Made by a program: the position numbers and the translations under genes
Notes under the pieces: model-generated
The model's database searches: none
What the model was told of the DNA's origin: nothing
Seen by the model: only the letters and a program-made list of their open reading frames with translations
Shown here: positions 53,601-63,222 of the stretch, piece after piece
How positions within the stretch are numbered: the stretch's first letter is position 1
How the letters are laid out: each line of letters opens with the position of its first letter
Assembly: GCA_000149265.1 (NCBI GenBank)
Contig: CH003181.1
Location: forward strand, 361,488 to 425,487
Source of the DNA: Ciona savignyi
Taxonomy: Eukaryota > Chordata > Ascidiacea > Phlebobranchia > Cionidae
Direction: 5' to 3'
Length of the DNA: 64,000 nucleotides

Positions 53601-56600
53601 TGTTTGAAATTTGCCTTTACTTAATTATATAATGATTTTATAATGTTTGAATCTACTAAATCGAGGTCTGTTAACGGTCTTGCCATTGAAAAACAAATGC
53701 AAAAAGTTAAGAGTTTTTACAATTGGGAAAAATTATAGGGAAAATAGGTGGGCAGAATTTAAATGGTCAGAATTTACTTTATCAGCCAATTTAAACTAGA
53801 CAATGGAGAACAATAGGCTGTATTTATTCGATTTAGATTCAATAACACTAATAAGTTTGCTTTTAAAATTGGGGTTTAGATTTTATTTAAAAGAGCTGAC
53901 TGCAAATTACTTATAAAATTATGTACCACAACCACTAGGCTATTTCATTTTCATTTAATAAATTTTACTAAAATTTAGTAAACTTTCCGTTTCAGTACAA
54001 TTCCGATAATTAAAAAACTATAAAAAATACTCTCTGGACTAAAAATGAATGATTCTTACCGGGGCAAAATGCGGTCGGTTAAATCGAGAGAGTTGGCAAT
54101 TCCGATCAAAATGACTTTGGAATCGGTGAGTGCCGACCAACCGAACATCGTGTACAAAACTTCCTGGTTCCTACTGTCAAGTTGGTCCATTTCGTCAAGT
54201 AGTAACAGGCTGAGGAAGAACAGGGTTAAAATGAACTACTGAGTATTTATACAGTTAGATTTTTTATGAAGAGTTGTGCGATAACGATAACAGGAGCACA
54301 GTTAAGTTGGGTAATAACATTTGTGCCCATGCCCCATAGTACAGTTTTGTGGTGATGTGTGCTCCTAGTAGATTTGTGTGGTGTCTGTTGCTCAAAGTCG
54401 AATTGTGTGATAATATGTGTGCACAGCCCAGTCGAGCATTAACCATGTGCTCTTAGTCGAGTTTAAGTCATTTTTTAGAGTTGTACGATAATTGTGCTTA
54501 TAGTCCAATGTAATGAACACTACACAGTTAAATGATAACCAAGAACTTGTTGTTAAAGCAACCTAAAAAGATCAACTCTAACATTCCCCTAAAGCATATG
54601 GCAGTAGTTACACCCCTAAAAATTTATGCCCACGAACCCCACACTGAACTCACATCATAGTATCTCTCGTCGTCAAGTTGTTTTCAATGAATTTCAGAGC
54701 TTGTCGAGCCGATTTGCACTGCCGAGAGGTCGCCCCCATTTCTGATGCGATTTGCTGATAGATCTGAGACGCAGTTCGTACAGACATGCAGTTGATAGAA
54801 ATGCATTTTTCGAAGTTTGCCGAAATCTGTTGATAAATAATGAATATTAACATCGAAAAAAGTTGTGCTTTGTGCATCATAAGAAAAACTAGCTGGTGTG
54901 CATAGGTTATCAAATATGAAATGTAGAAATATATATATATAAAGGCCTTATTTCAAAAGTTTGATGTAGAATTTTATATCATAGGCCTAGGTAATAAGTG
55001 TGTGTTAGCTTTGTGAATGGAAAAACAAAAAGGGCAATATCACAAAGGTAATCGTCAGATATATATTATATATACATACATACATAACATATATATAATT
55101 TATTTGTGTATACTTTTATTACTGTTTAAAACCCTGTTTATATTGGCACAGTAACTAGTTGTAAATCTACTCTTAATCATTGTTAGTTTAAAAACCCAGA
55201 CAGTTTTGTTATTCTAATATAATTATAAACACTTTAAATGAGAACTAATCATGTTAAAAAATGGGCCAACCATATTATAAAGAGATAAATTCCAAATTTA
55301 ATCACTGATTTTGACTCTAATCTTTACTCTCTATTGTTTGTAAAATGCTTGACCTATTTAATTAGCTCTGACCTGATAATTTAGATTAAATCTCCCTCAT
55401 TCCCATGAAAGGGTACAAGTACAATGGTCCTTTGGGAGTATGAATGGCATATAATGATGTTATGTGTCAGTTCTAGACTGATTGTGTGATAATTTATGGG
55501 GGATTTATTTTAAAAGCCATTTGTTTTTTTCTTTGGTGAAAATTCTTGTGGTGCTTTTTACTACATCACTCGGTGTCGCTACAGAGCACAGAGTGATGCA
55601 GTATTTAGTGAATAAACTAAATAATCCTTTATTTTTTGAAAAAAAATTATCCCAATTTTGTTGCGATTTGCTGGTAGAAATTTGTGTGTTATGTTCATTA
55701 TATACAATACTCTTTGGGTTCATATATATATATATATATTGAAACCTTTTGGGTTTGCGGTAGATAAGTCACCTTTGATTTGGATAATTCTTAAGGTATT
55801 TCTAGTGCCAAATAAAACAATCATTCTTTTTAGAAAACAACCTTTGTGGGTTAGGGAAGAGACAAAAATCAACTCAAAATCACTGCAAAGAATCTTTGGA
55901 ATAGATAATGATCAATCAATTTTTTAACAAATTTTAACTTTTTTGGGTTTAGGCAGAAAAAGGAAAAAAAAACAAATTAATAACACAAATTACCTTTGAA
56001 CTGGATAATACTTGTGAGAGACACGCTGTCTTCCCAGTACCAGGGGCTCCTGATATGTAGAGGCTTCCTGCAGCCTGTTCTTTAGCATGGTGGTTAATAA
56101 AGTCGTTGATTTCCTGGATTTCAGAAGTTCTTCCAATGAGGCGTTTTGGAACGGAGTTGTGTAATGCGTTCTTCACAGAGTTGAAGACGTTTGCTGGAAA
56201 GAACCTCGGATAAATAAGAGCAAAAGAACATGAATGTCGGGTGTTTGGATACTGATTTGTGGCCCCTTTTTTTATGTGAATCGTAATACACCTCATGCTA
56301 GTTGGCGAGTTGTTGCACTTATTTCATAGTGAATTCAGGTTTTATTTTGTTATCTTTTTATTTTGTAGAAACTGATATGTGGACATTTTATATTGATGTG
56401 TTCGTAAACTGTACAAAATATCTCCTATAAGAGCATAGTCACTCCTAAACAGTAAAAAAATCCAGATAAGATTTAATCGAGAAAAAAAAAATGAAAAACA
56501 TGACCGAAAAAAAACAAATTTTGAAATTTGTTTGACATGTTTTTGGCAAAGACCGCGACTTATCTAGGCCAAATATATATTCAAAATTAACTTACTTTTA

Positions 56601-57352
56601 TCAAGTTTTTTAGGTTGATGAGTCCTCACAGCTTTCACTTCATCCGAGATAGGAACGACAACAGGAGGGGGTGGAGGTTGGATTATGACATCATCAATAA
56701 TGGGTTTCGGCTCCGTTTGATTCTGTAATTCACGCAGTACAACCCTCGTGCGAAATTCAGGCACCCGTTTGGGGCTGCATTTTTGGGGGGATTGAACCGG
56801 GGGTTTGTTTTCGTCATTTCCATCTTTTTCAGGGCGAGATTTCTTACTAGGAGATGGGGATTGTGTTTTTGACCCCTCGATTTGACGTTTTGGTGACCTC
56901 AGAATTTTTTCCGACGCTTTTGGAGATGCGGTTTTGGTTGGAGTTTTTAAGACCGAACGCCTGCAGTTTTCCAGGTTCAATTTTCTCTCGGCGAACACCG
57001 AATTCAGTCGATTTTGCAACGCAGTTGATTGAACGACACCGTCGTGTTTTCTAGAGTTGGGAGATCTGATCGTGAGCGCTTTTAGTGGCGAAATTATACC
57101 CCTGCAAAGCGAGACAGAAGGTTTGATATTTTCGCGGCTCCGTTTAACCGGCGAAACTGGGGAAAGTTTAAAAATCTGCTCCAAAACTGAATCCTCCGTC
57201 AGAGTGCTAGCTTCCATGTCACTAGCCCATAGTCCCAGCCTTTTTCTCGCAGTTTTAGAGTATCCGGAAGACGGACTCTGTCGGATTTTTTCTCTTCTCA
57301 TCGATTCTGGTGCGGCGTACTTTTTCCCACTTCTTGTGACTCGGCAAGACAT
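50611..57352 (-). CDS. CDC6: CDC6, replication-licensing AAA+ ATPase (9 exons, complete)
   Basis: Loads the MCM helicase onto ORC-bound origins in G1 nuclei. Exons (minus): 57352-56596, 56193-55994, 54826-54654, 54209-54060, 53397-53301, 52860-52701, 52228-52035, 51324-51184, 50703-50611, giving 654 aa with all phases consistent. The N-terminal 250 residues are disordered and basic with many Ser/Thr-Pro CDK sites (SPVKR, TPTK, SPKR) and an RxL-type cyclin-binding motif (KRLGL). AAA+ core: Walker A GAPGTGKT (aa 301-308), Walker B LLLLDEMD (377-385), sensor-2 region TGDARKALDVCRR. The winged helix follows (VGIRQISTVIN, FPLQQKLIVCALLLL, LVEARGI) and ends VEFALKGKALLSSILQRGL, matching the CDC6 C-terminus. 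Longer than the roughly 560-aa human protein because of the N-terminus. The start is the first ATG after CCTCAG, possibly a splice acceptor. Confidence 0.96.
50735..50972 (+). repeat. SINE-1 in CDC6 last intron
   Basis: Diverged, nearly full-length copy from GCATAGCTTATTTGGTTGGAGAGTGGACTGG to CATAACCTATCC. It begins about 30 bp from the acceptor of the last CDC6 exon. Confidence 0.75.
51725..52024. repeat. GGCGGCCGC-family repeat, copy 2, between 34-bp direct repeats
   Basis: The repeat (about 51,780-51,975; GCCTAGGTTTGGCGGCCGCG, TTCGTTTTGCCGTCTATTC, tail GTAAAAAATAAATAAACTG) lies between two near-identical copies of AAATATTCCAGACATAAA(C/T)AAAACATGACGCTG at about 51,727-51,761 and 51,988-52,022. 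These may be an unusually long target-site duplication. The right copy ends about 10 bp from the CDC6 exon at 52035. Confidence 0.7.
52430..52540 (-). repeat. SINE-1 fragment in CDC6 intron
   Basis: TAGGAAAACGCAGGCGACGG, ATATCGTCAGATCACCTCGCACCC, CACCGGCAGTGTGCTGTGTATGATT, GGGACGTTTT. Reverse orientation. Confidence 0.65.
52564..52637. mobile_element. 73-bp foldback element in CDC6 intron
   Basis: Starts GGTGCCTCTAATAACTACAG and ends with the near reverse complement CTGTAG-like…TAATTTAGAGGCACC; the inner arms are GATCGCTTG and CAAGCGCTC. The arms pair over about 30 bp around a short CTAACTC loop. No clear target duplication. Confidence 0.65.
53038..53240 (+). repeat. SINE-1 in CDC6 intron 5
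   Basis: Body from AAGGCACTAAACGGATATTGACTG to CAGGGATAAACCTAATTATCCC; no head. Confidence 0.75.
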
Positions 57353-58347
57353 GCTGAGGTTTCTTTTTGACTAAAACTTAAAAAAATAAAACAAACTAAC
57401 CTAAAATGAAAACGTGCTGCTGAAATGAAATTGTGAGTTTAATGTTGTTAAAAACTCTTTTAATAAAAAAAATGAATTTGTGATTTAAAGACAAAGTTAA
57501 AAAATTCTTTTTAAGCCTACAAAAATTTAGAACTACACAATAAATTCTATAGAATTTACACGATAAATTCTTTTTAGCCTACAAAATTTAGAAATTACAC
57601 TATAAAAAGACAATACATAGGTCTTAGTCCAGGGAGTTATTTTGCCTTTATAATTTACAACAAATAACTTACAACATTGCTAAAGAATTATATTGCTTAA
57701 ATGTATTCAAGCATGTAGATGCACTTTTGCGCACAAGAATAGATCTTAAAAAAATGTTAGATTACCGTCTGTTTTCTTTAATACAATAGAATAAAAACTT
57801 ATAAACTATTCCACATACAAAATGGTTAACACCTTACCGTTATTGCCTTATCATAATTTTAAGGTTAAACGTAGCTTAAGTAAGGTGGATTTAACCAAAC
57901 GATAATCTATTTGAGTCCAGTTATATTTTACATTATGCGCAGGCACATATACATCTCATACTTAGCTGATTTATTTAAACACGAACTCTTAGACGAAACG
58001 ATACAGCTTAGCTAACTATCTACGATTATAACAACTCACAACATTATCTGCGGGCTGGCATACAGCTTATACATAGTTTCAGTTTCCGTTGTAGGACAAA
58101 ACGGATATACGGTATTACAGTAGTAAGCTTCGCATTTTATATACGCGCTGTGAGTGAAAAAAGATTATGCGATTAAGGTGTCATAAAACAACGTCATCCG
58201 CCTTTCCCATGCCAACGCCTTTACACCTGCATAAAACACGACAGCGCCGAAAATCACTCGCGCACCAGATGCCCTTGCGACTGCGACGCCGGCGGGAATG
58301 ACTACAATCGCGCTGCAATTGTGACGTTTTAAAGCGCGTCGCGCTCT

Positions 58348-58380
58348 TGCCGCGAAAAGTATTTCCTTTTTCGCGCCAAT
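58348..58380. promoter_or_regulatory. E2F-like site pair upstream of CDC6
   Basis: CGCGAAAA at 58351-58358 and TTTTTCGCGCC at 58367-58377, in opposite orientations, with a CCAAT at 58376-58380. Both fit the E2F core TTTSGCGC or a close variant. CDC6 is a classic E2F target in animals (established). The pair lies about 1 kb from the CDC6 ATG, so a 5' non-coding exon or trans-splicing would be needed for this to be the core promoter. Confidence 0.5.
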
Positions 58381-58999
58381 TATTAGATGGTAGCCGTCGC
58401 AGAGACGGAAAATGCGATTTAGGTCATTCGAACTATCGATTTTTTCCTGATATCACTTTGATCGCGCTATCGTTCTATGTAGTCGCAGAGGAAAACCGGG
58501 GTGCCTTAATTAAGGTTAGCGAACTCGTGTCCGGTATAGATAATTGAACCCAATTATACATCCGGATTATTAGTGAGCATTACGAACAAAAGGAACGGAA
58601 GATAAAGTGCACATGAGGTATGACTTAATCTATATTAAAAGGTAATTTGACTTTATACGTGTTTGAACGAACGACTGTCGTTTAGCGACCCTTTTTAGCT
58701 CTATTTTTTAATTGGTTACATTTACGTGATTTTATCGTGGTTATGGTGGTGTACCTTTAGTTTTCAGGCGGTGTACATTTCCGTTTTCTGACAGCCATTT
58801 TTTACTTTTTAACTGAATTTTTGGTAGATATTACACGTTAACTGAATTTTTGGTAGATATTACACAACTATATCATTTTGTTTCATCTAATAATTGCCTG
58901 TACTTCCTAAAAAAGACGAAATAAAATGTTGATTCATTTTGCTTACGGCGACTGAGCATAAGCTATTGTTACAAATATGTAATGCTGTTTCAATATGTA

Positions 59000-59280
59000 G
59001 GCTATATTCATCTTTATCCCCATGAATGTGGAAACGCAAGGGGTTAACACACGGGCAATCGTCAGATTACCTCGCGCCCACCGTCGGGTTACCTGGGCTT
59101 TCACAGGGTGTTGTGTATGTTTAAGTCTTTCCCTTAATCCTAGTGGCACTCAGTTTACCCACGGCAATATCAGATAAGCGACTTAGCCAAGAAGACAACC
59201 GACTATCTACCGACCAGTTTCGAGACTGCAACCTTTTGACTAAAAGGCGACAGACTAACCCGACAAGCTATTTGACCAGG
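59000..59280 (-). repeat. SINE-1 full-length (reverse)
   Basis: Tail CATCTTTATCCCCATGAATGTGGAAACGCAAGGGG, CGCGCCCACCGTCGGGTTACC, CTACCGACCAGTTTCGAGACTGCAACC, then TAAAAGGCGACAGACTAACCCGACAAGC head (quoted in pieces). Confidence 0.8.
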
Positions 59281-59527
59281 CCAAATATCTTAATTTGCTT
59301 GGTTGCAAAATAATTTTTGACTTTTATATAGAAACTTTACTGTGCCTTTAAATCGCCAACGATTTTATAGGCTTGGTTAGTGAAAACGCATATCTGTACT
59401 CAAGAAAGACAGTTGCTGAATTCAGAATTAAAACAGGTCTAGACCAAAAAATACAAAAGAAATTGTGTCTATAATAAAAGTGGCAATAACAATGGAAAGA
59501 AACAAAAACAACAATATGTGGAAGAAC

Positions 59528-59620
59528 GGTCTTGTGGCCGAATGGTAAGCGGCCGACATATCGACTACACAAAAACGTTCCTAATGACGCCCATTATGAG
59601 TTCGAACCTTGGCCCGGTAA
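59528..59620 (+). repeat. SINE-2 copy
   Basis: GGTCTTGTGGCCGAATGGTAAGC, GACATATCGACTACACAAAAACG, CCCATTATGAGTTCGAACCTTGGCCCGG. Forward orientation. Confidence 0.7.
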
Positions 59621-59761
59621 AAACACAATAATTAAAAAAACAATGAGGACATACGTTTCTTTAAACGATTGTTTTTTTCTTGGTTCGTGGTTTACTTACT
59701 ACATTTGCCTTTGTTTAATATGTTTGGGGAAAATGAATAAACTAAACAGCAGCAAGAAAAG

Positions 59762-60040
59762 TAGGTTAGTGCGTTGCCTTTCAACCGAAGGGTTACAGTT
59801 CCGAAACTGGTCTTTAGCAAGTCGGTTTTGTCCTTGAGCAAAGCACTTAACGGGCATTGCCAGAACCTAGTAGAATTATGTGTTCTACTAAATTGAAGGA
59901 ACGCCTGAATCACACACAACACACTGCAATAGCTCCGGTAACCCGACGGTGGGCGCGAGGTGATTTGACGATTACTCTGACGTGCGTTAAACTCCTTAGA
60001 AATCCCATTCACGGGGATAAACATGAATATTCTATTTTAG
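59762..60040 (+). repeat. SINE-1 full-length
   Basis: Head GTAGGTTAGTGCGTTGCCTTTCAACCGAAGGG and CAGTTCCGAAACTGGTC, complete body with TAACCCGACGGTGGGCGCGAGG, tail GGGGATAAACATGAATATTC. Confidence 0.85.
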
Positions 60041-60184
60041 TATTTGCCAGCGGCTATTTTTCCAACAGTACAATAAATAAATTCTAATAGGTTAAAGCCA
60101 CTACGTTTTAAGTGCGTCGGCAACAAACACCAGCGAACATTAGTTCTATAAAAAATCGTTAAAAAAACGTAGATATGAGAAAAA

Positions 60185-62584
60185 TCAAGATTTTGGCGAA
60201 TCATCGAGCAGTTTTAGACGTTTCATGGAAAACTTGAAACTTTCGGCACCTTCACAATAAGTTTTTAAAATCGACTGAGCAAGATCAGTTCTTCCAGCGT
60301 CGGCCAAAGCTTTTGTGAATCTGAAAGGTTTAGCATTTGGTTAAGGATAGGATATTCATGTTTATGCTCAGAAAAGGAAAAACGCAAGGGGCTTTATCAC
60401 ACTAACACACGAGCAATTGTCATATCACCTTGTAAAAATCGTACCTTAAAAATCGTACAAACAATACAATGCTAACTAAAGTTTGAAACTGATGGCTAGC
60501 AAGCCGGTTGTGTCCTTCTGCAAGCCACTTAACGGACATTGCCTGAACCCAGCAGATTAATGGGTTCTACCAAATTGAAGGAACGTGTGAATCATACACA
60601 ACACATTGCAATAGCCCTGGTAACCCGACGGTGGGCGCGAGGTGATCTGACCATAGCCTATGTGTTAATACTCCTTGCATTTTCCCATTCACCAGGATAA
60701 ACCCGATTATTCTATACCAATAAGCACCAAATTGGTTCAAATCGAAGAAATGTGTGAATCATACACAACATAATGCAATAGCTACGGTAACCCGACGGTG
60801 GGCGGGAACGGAAAAAACAAATATTCCATCTTAAACAACACACAAAACACAACCAGCCTTACACATCAACACAGTTATCATCATTGCAATGCATCTGTGC
60901 CCATCTGTGAAGCATTCGGAATATTTGTTCCTTCTGTTTGCCGGGATGATCGGATACCAAACTGTGGAGAATTGTTAAAAAATGAAGTTTGGGTAAAAAT
61001 GAAAGAGGTAAATTTAAATACGTGTAATTTTTATTAAACCAACTAATTATAGGATAGGATAAGCATGTTTATCCCTGTGAATGGGAAAACCAAGGGGGTT
61101 AACACTCGGGCAATCGTTTGAACACCTTGCGCCACCGTCGGGTTACCGGAGCTATTGCAGTGTGTTGTGTATGATTAAGACGTTCCTTCAATTTAGCAGA
61201 ACCCATTAATCCGCTGGGTTTAGGCACTGCTGTTAAGTGCCTTGCCCAAGGACACAACCGACTAGCTAGCAACCAGTTTTGTACCTGCAACCCTTCGGCT
61301 GGCAGGCGACACACCAAACCAGCAGACTAGCCGGACAATTAATGGTATGTAATGCCTAAATAAGTCAGTCATTATGTGTTATACCGAAAAACTAATTCTT
61401 CAAATATTCTGACAAAAATTGAAACCGGTACTTAGGCATGAGGTAATTTCATTCGCTCATTCGGTCAGATTTTAAACTGTAAAGATATTGGGTAACAGTA
61501 AACATCTAAATGAAAAGTTATGCTAAAGATTTAATTAAAAATAAAATAGATAAATTTTAATGATACAGGTAATTGTTATTAAAACGTTTAATAAAAGGTA
61601 ATTTGTCCAAGAGTGTGTCATTTTATTTATTGACTAAACGTGAAGGTAAAATAATAATTATTTATTTCATGTAATGCCTAAACAAGTTAGTCATTTCATG
61701 TAATGCCTAAACAAGTCAGTCATATTATGTAATGCCTTAACAAGTCAGTCATTTTATGTAATGCCTAAACAAGTCAGTCATTTCATGTAATGCCTAAACA
61801 AGTCAGTCATTTCATGTAATGCCTAAATAATACCTGTCCATGAAAGCAGTGCTTAACTCAAGGGAATATCCAATGTCTGGCCATTCCGAACCAATTCTTG
61901 AAGCAATGCTTCTAAGATTGCTTTCTCTGAACATTCCTTCTCCTAAATTAAAGAAGTTTAGTAAGTTTTATTGTATTGTTTTGATCCTAATTAACTTTTG
62001 TTTCCTTATTATTGTTCTTTCGCTAAGGTTTGGCGGCCGCTTCCACTATATTTATTAAATTATATCCTTTTTTATATGACGTGTTTAACAAATGTTCGTT
62101 TTGCCGTCTTTTCCTGTTCCTGTGTCGGGATTTGTAACCCGACGATGGGCGCGTGGTGATCTGACGATTGCCGTGTGTTAACCCCTTTAAATTTCCCATT
62201 CACGGGGATAAACATGAATATCCTATCCTATCCTATTATGATATTAATTATTATAAAACAGGAATACTACATTCAAAAGTCTTTGTGTTAAGTGTTTCTT
62301 TTATCATGTGCATCACTTAAATAATCTGTCGCACGTATTTTTCATTGATTGTTTTATTATAGCCAGTTTTATGCCAGTTACTAAATGTTAAAGATATGAG
62401 TTTGTTTAAAGCTTAATAAAGGCTAACTAGTTTTAAACCTGCAACCCTTCGGTTTAAAGGCAACATACTAACCCACCTAGCTAATAAGTAGAAGTGCATA
62501 CATCCCTAGTCAAGTGCTTAGCTTACCCAAGTCTCCAAAATTAAGTTTGTGTTCAATTTCTTCAGGCAGATTAATTGTCTTTTG
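60185..62584 (-). CDS. Death-domain protein, C-terminal four exons (5' part not found)
   Basis: Exons (minus): 62584-62527, 61942-61834, 60961-60863, 60320-60185; phases agree (1, 2, 2) and give 133 aa to a TGA at 60187-60185. The joined sequence forms one death-fold domain split over three exons: LRSIASRIGSEWPDIGYSLEL (start helices), DHPGKQKEQIFRMLHRWAQ (middle) and FTKALADAGRTDLAQSIL (last helices). The order, the Trp in SEWPDIG, the ML-x-x-W and the AL-x-x-AGR-x-DLA pattern are typical. Death domains assemble receptor and adaptor complexes in apoptosis or NF-kB signalling, in the cytosol. Which family member this is cannot be told from the C-terminus. The first exon here (QKTINLPEEIEHKLNFGDL) is not a start, so upstream exons lie beyond 62.6 kb or outside the window. 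Confidence 0.82.
60345..60805. repeat. SINE-1 pieces in the last intron of the death-domain gene
   Basis: A reverse 3' fragment (about 60,345-60,440), a forward copy (about 60,480-60,720, CTAGCAAGCCGGTTGTGTCC to CAGGATAAACCC) and a forward mid-fragment repeated at 60,735-60,805 (CACAACATAATGCAATAGCTACGGTAACCCGACGG). Confidence 0.75.
61050..61330 (-). repeat. SINE-1 full-length, best-preserved copy
   Basis: Reverse. AGGATAGGATAAGCATGTTTATCCC, AACCAAGGGGGTTAACACTCGGGCAATCG, GGGTTACCGGAGCTATTGCAGTGTGTTGTG, GTGCCTTGCCCAAGGACACAACCG, CTAGCTAGCAACCAGTTTTG and the head GGCAGGCGACACACCAAACCAGC (quoted in pieces). About 280 bp. Confidence 0.88.
61667..61833. repeat. 29-bp minisatellite next to a splice donor
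   Basis: Nearly six tandem copies of TCATGTAATGCCTAAACAAGTCAGTCATT-type units (29 bp). A lone copy is at about 61,340. The array ends at the donor of the death-domain exon (61834), so the first intron bases are themselves repeat unit (GTATTATTTAGGCATTACAT on the minus strand). Confidence 0.85.
61990..62245 (+). repeat. GGCGGCCGC-family repeat, copy 3, fused to SINE-1 3' part
   Basis: 61,990-62,125 is the repeat (CTTTCGCTAAGGTTTGGCGGCCGC, TTCGTTTTGCCGTCTTTTCCTG, TGTGTCGGGATTTG). It then joins directly to SINE-1 from GTAACCCGACGATGGGCGCG to GGGGATAAACATGAATATCCTATCCTATCC. The abrupt join suggests template switching or nested insertion. Confidence 0.65.
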
Positions 62585-62675
62585 CTGAAAAAAACATTTT
62601 TTTATCATTTTAGGTAATTTTTAAAGAATACATAAAAAAGTAAAGGTTACACCTGATGTTTCTGTATTGTTTTAG

Positions 62676-63110
62676 TGGTATCTAATAAGTCGTCCAAATT
62701 AAAAGTCAAGTCTGACTATCTACACATTGTAATAGCTCCAGCAACTCGACTGTGGGCATGAGGTGTATTACTGTGCACCTAAGCAAGCCCTTTACATTGC
62801 TTTAACCCAGTGGTATCTAATGAGTCGTCCAAATTAAAATTCAAGTCTGACTATCCACACATTGTAATAGCTCCAGCAACTCGACTGTGGGCATAAGGTG
62901 TATTACTGTGCACCTAAGCAAGCCACTTTACATTGCTCCAACCCAGTGGTATCTAATGTGTCGTCTAAGGTAAAAGTCATGTCTGATTATCCACACACTG
63001 TAATAGCTCCAGCAACTCGACTGTGGGCATAAGGTGTATTACTGTGCACCTGAGCAAGCCACTTTACATTGCTCCAACCCAGTGGTATCTAATGCGTCTT
63101 CCTATTAAAA
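62676..63110 (+). repeat. 136-bp tandem array derived from SINE-1
   Basis: Three full units plus a partial, starting TGGTATCTAATGAGTCGTCC at 62,676, 62,811, 62,947 and 63,083. Each unit contains the SINE-1 middle: ACACATTGTAATAGCTCCAGCAACTCGACTGTGGGCATAAGGT, then GCACCTAAGCAAGCCACTTTACATTGC and AACCCAG (in pieces), so the unit is a circularly permuted SINE segment. It is followed by a SINE-1-like 3' end (TTTCCCATTCAAGGGTATAAA). Confidence 0.88.
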
Positions 63111-63178
63111 ATCAAGCTCAGGTATCTAGATTACCTTGATCTTTCCCATTCAAGGGTATAAAATATAATTATCAGATC

Positions 63179-63222
63179 TTAACTCTTTCCCTCCCAACTC
63201 GCCATATATGGCGAGTTGGTGG
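63179..63222. other. 24-bp perfect palindrome beside TTAA
   Basis: CAACTCGCCATATATGGCGAGTTG at 63195-63218 (quoted in two halves: CAACTCGCCATA / TATGGCGAGTTG) is a perfect inverted repeat. It is preceded by TTAA and CTCTTTCCCTC. TTAA plus a CYYTTTCCC-like start recalls piggyBac ends, so this may be the left end of an element running out of the window. Confidence 0.5.

Larger units (their letters stand above)
57375..60184. other. Intergenic between CDC6 and the death-domain gene
   Basis: 2.8 kb. It holds the E2F-like pair, a GC-rich patch at 58.25-58.35 kb (TGCGACTGCGACGCCGGCGGG) unlike its AT-rich surroundings, SINE-1 copies at 59.0-59.28 (reverse) and 59.76-60.04 kb (forward), and a SINE-2 at 59.53-59.62 kb. 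A 33-bp direct repeat (TTAACTGAATTTTTGGTAGATATTACAC type) is at about 58,808-58,866. No gene seen. Confidence 0.6.

Noticed and set aside
60798..61037. Plus-strand ORF of 79 codons
   Set aside because: Its 5' part is SINE-1 and the rest is antisense to the death-domain exon at 60961-60863.
61840..62058. Plus-strand ORF MKAVLNSREYPMSGHSE
   Set aside because: Antisense to the death-domain exon at 61942-61834, which has matching splice phases on both sides.
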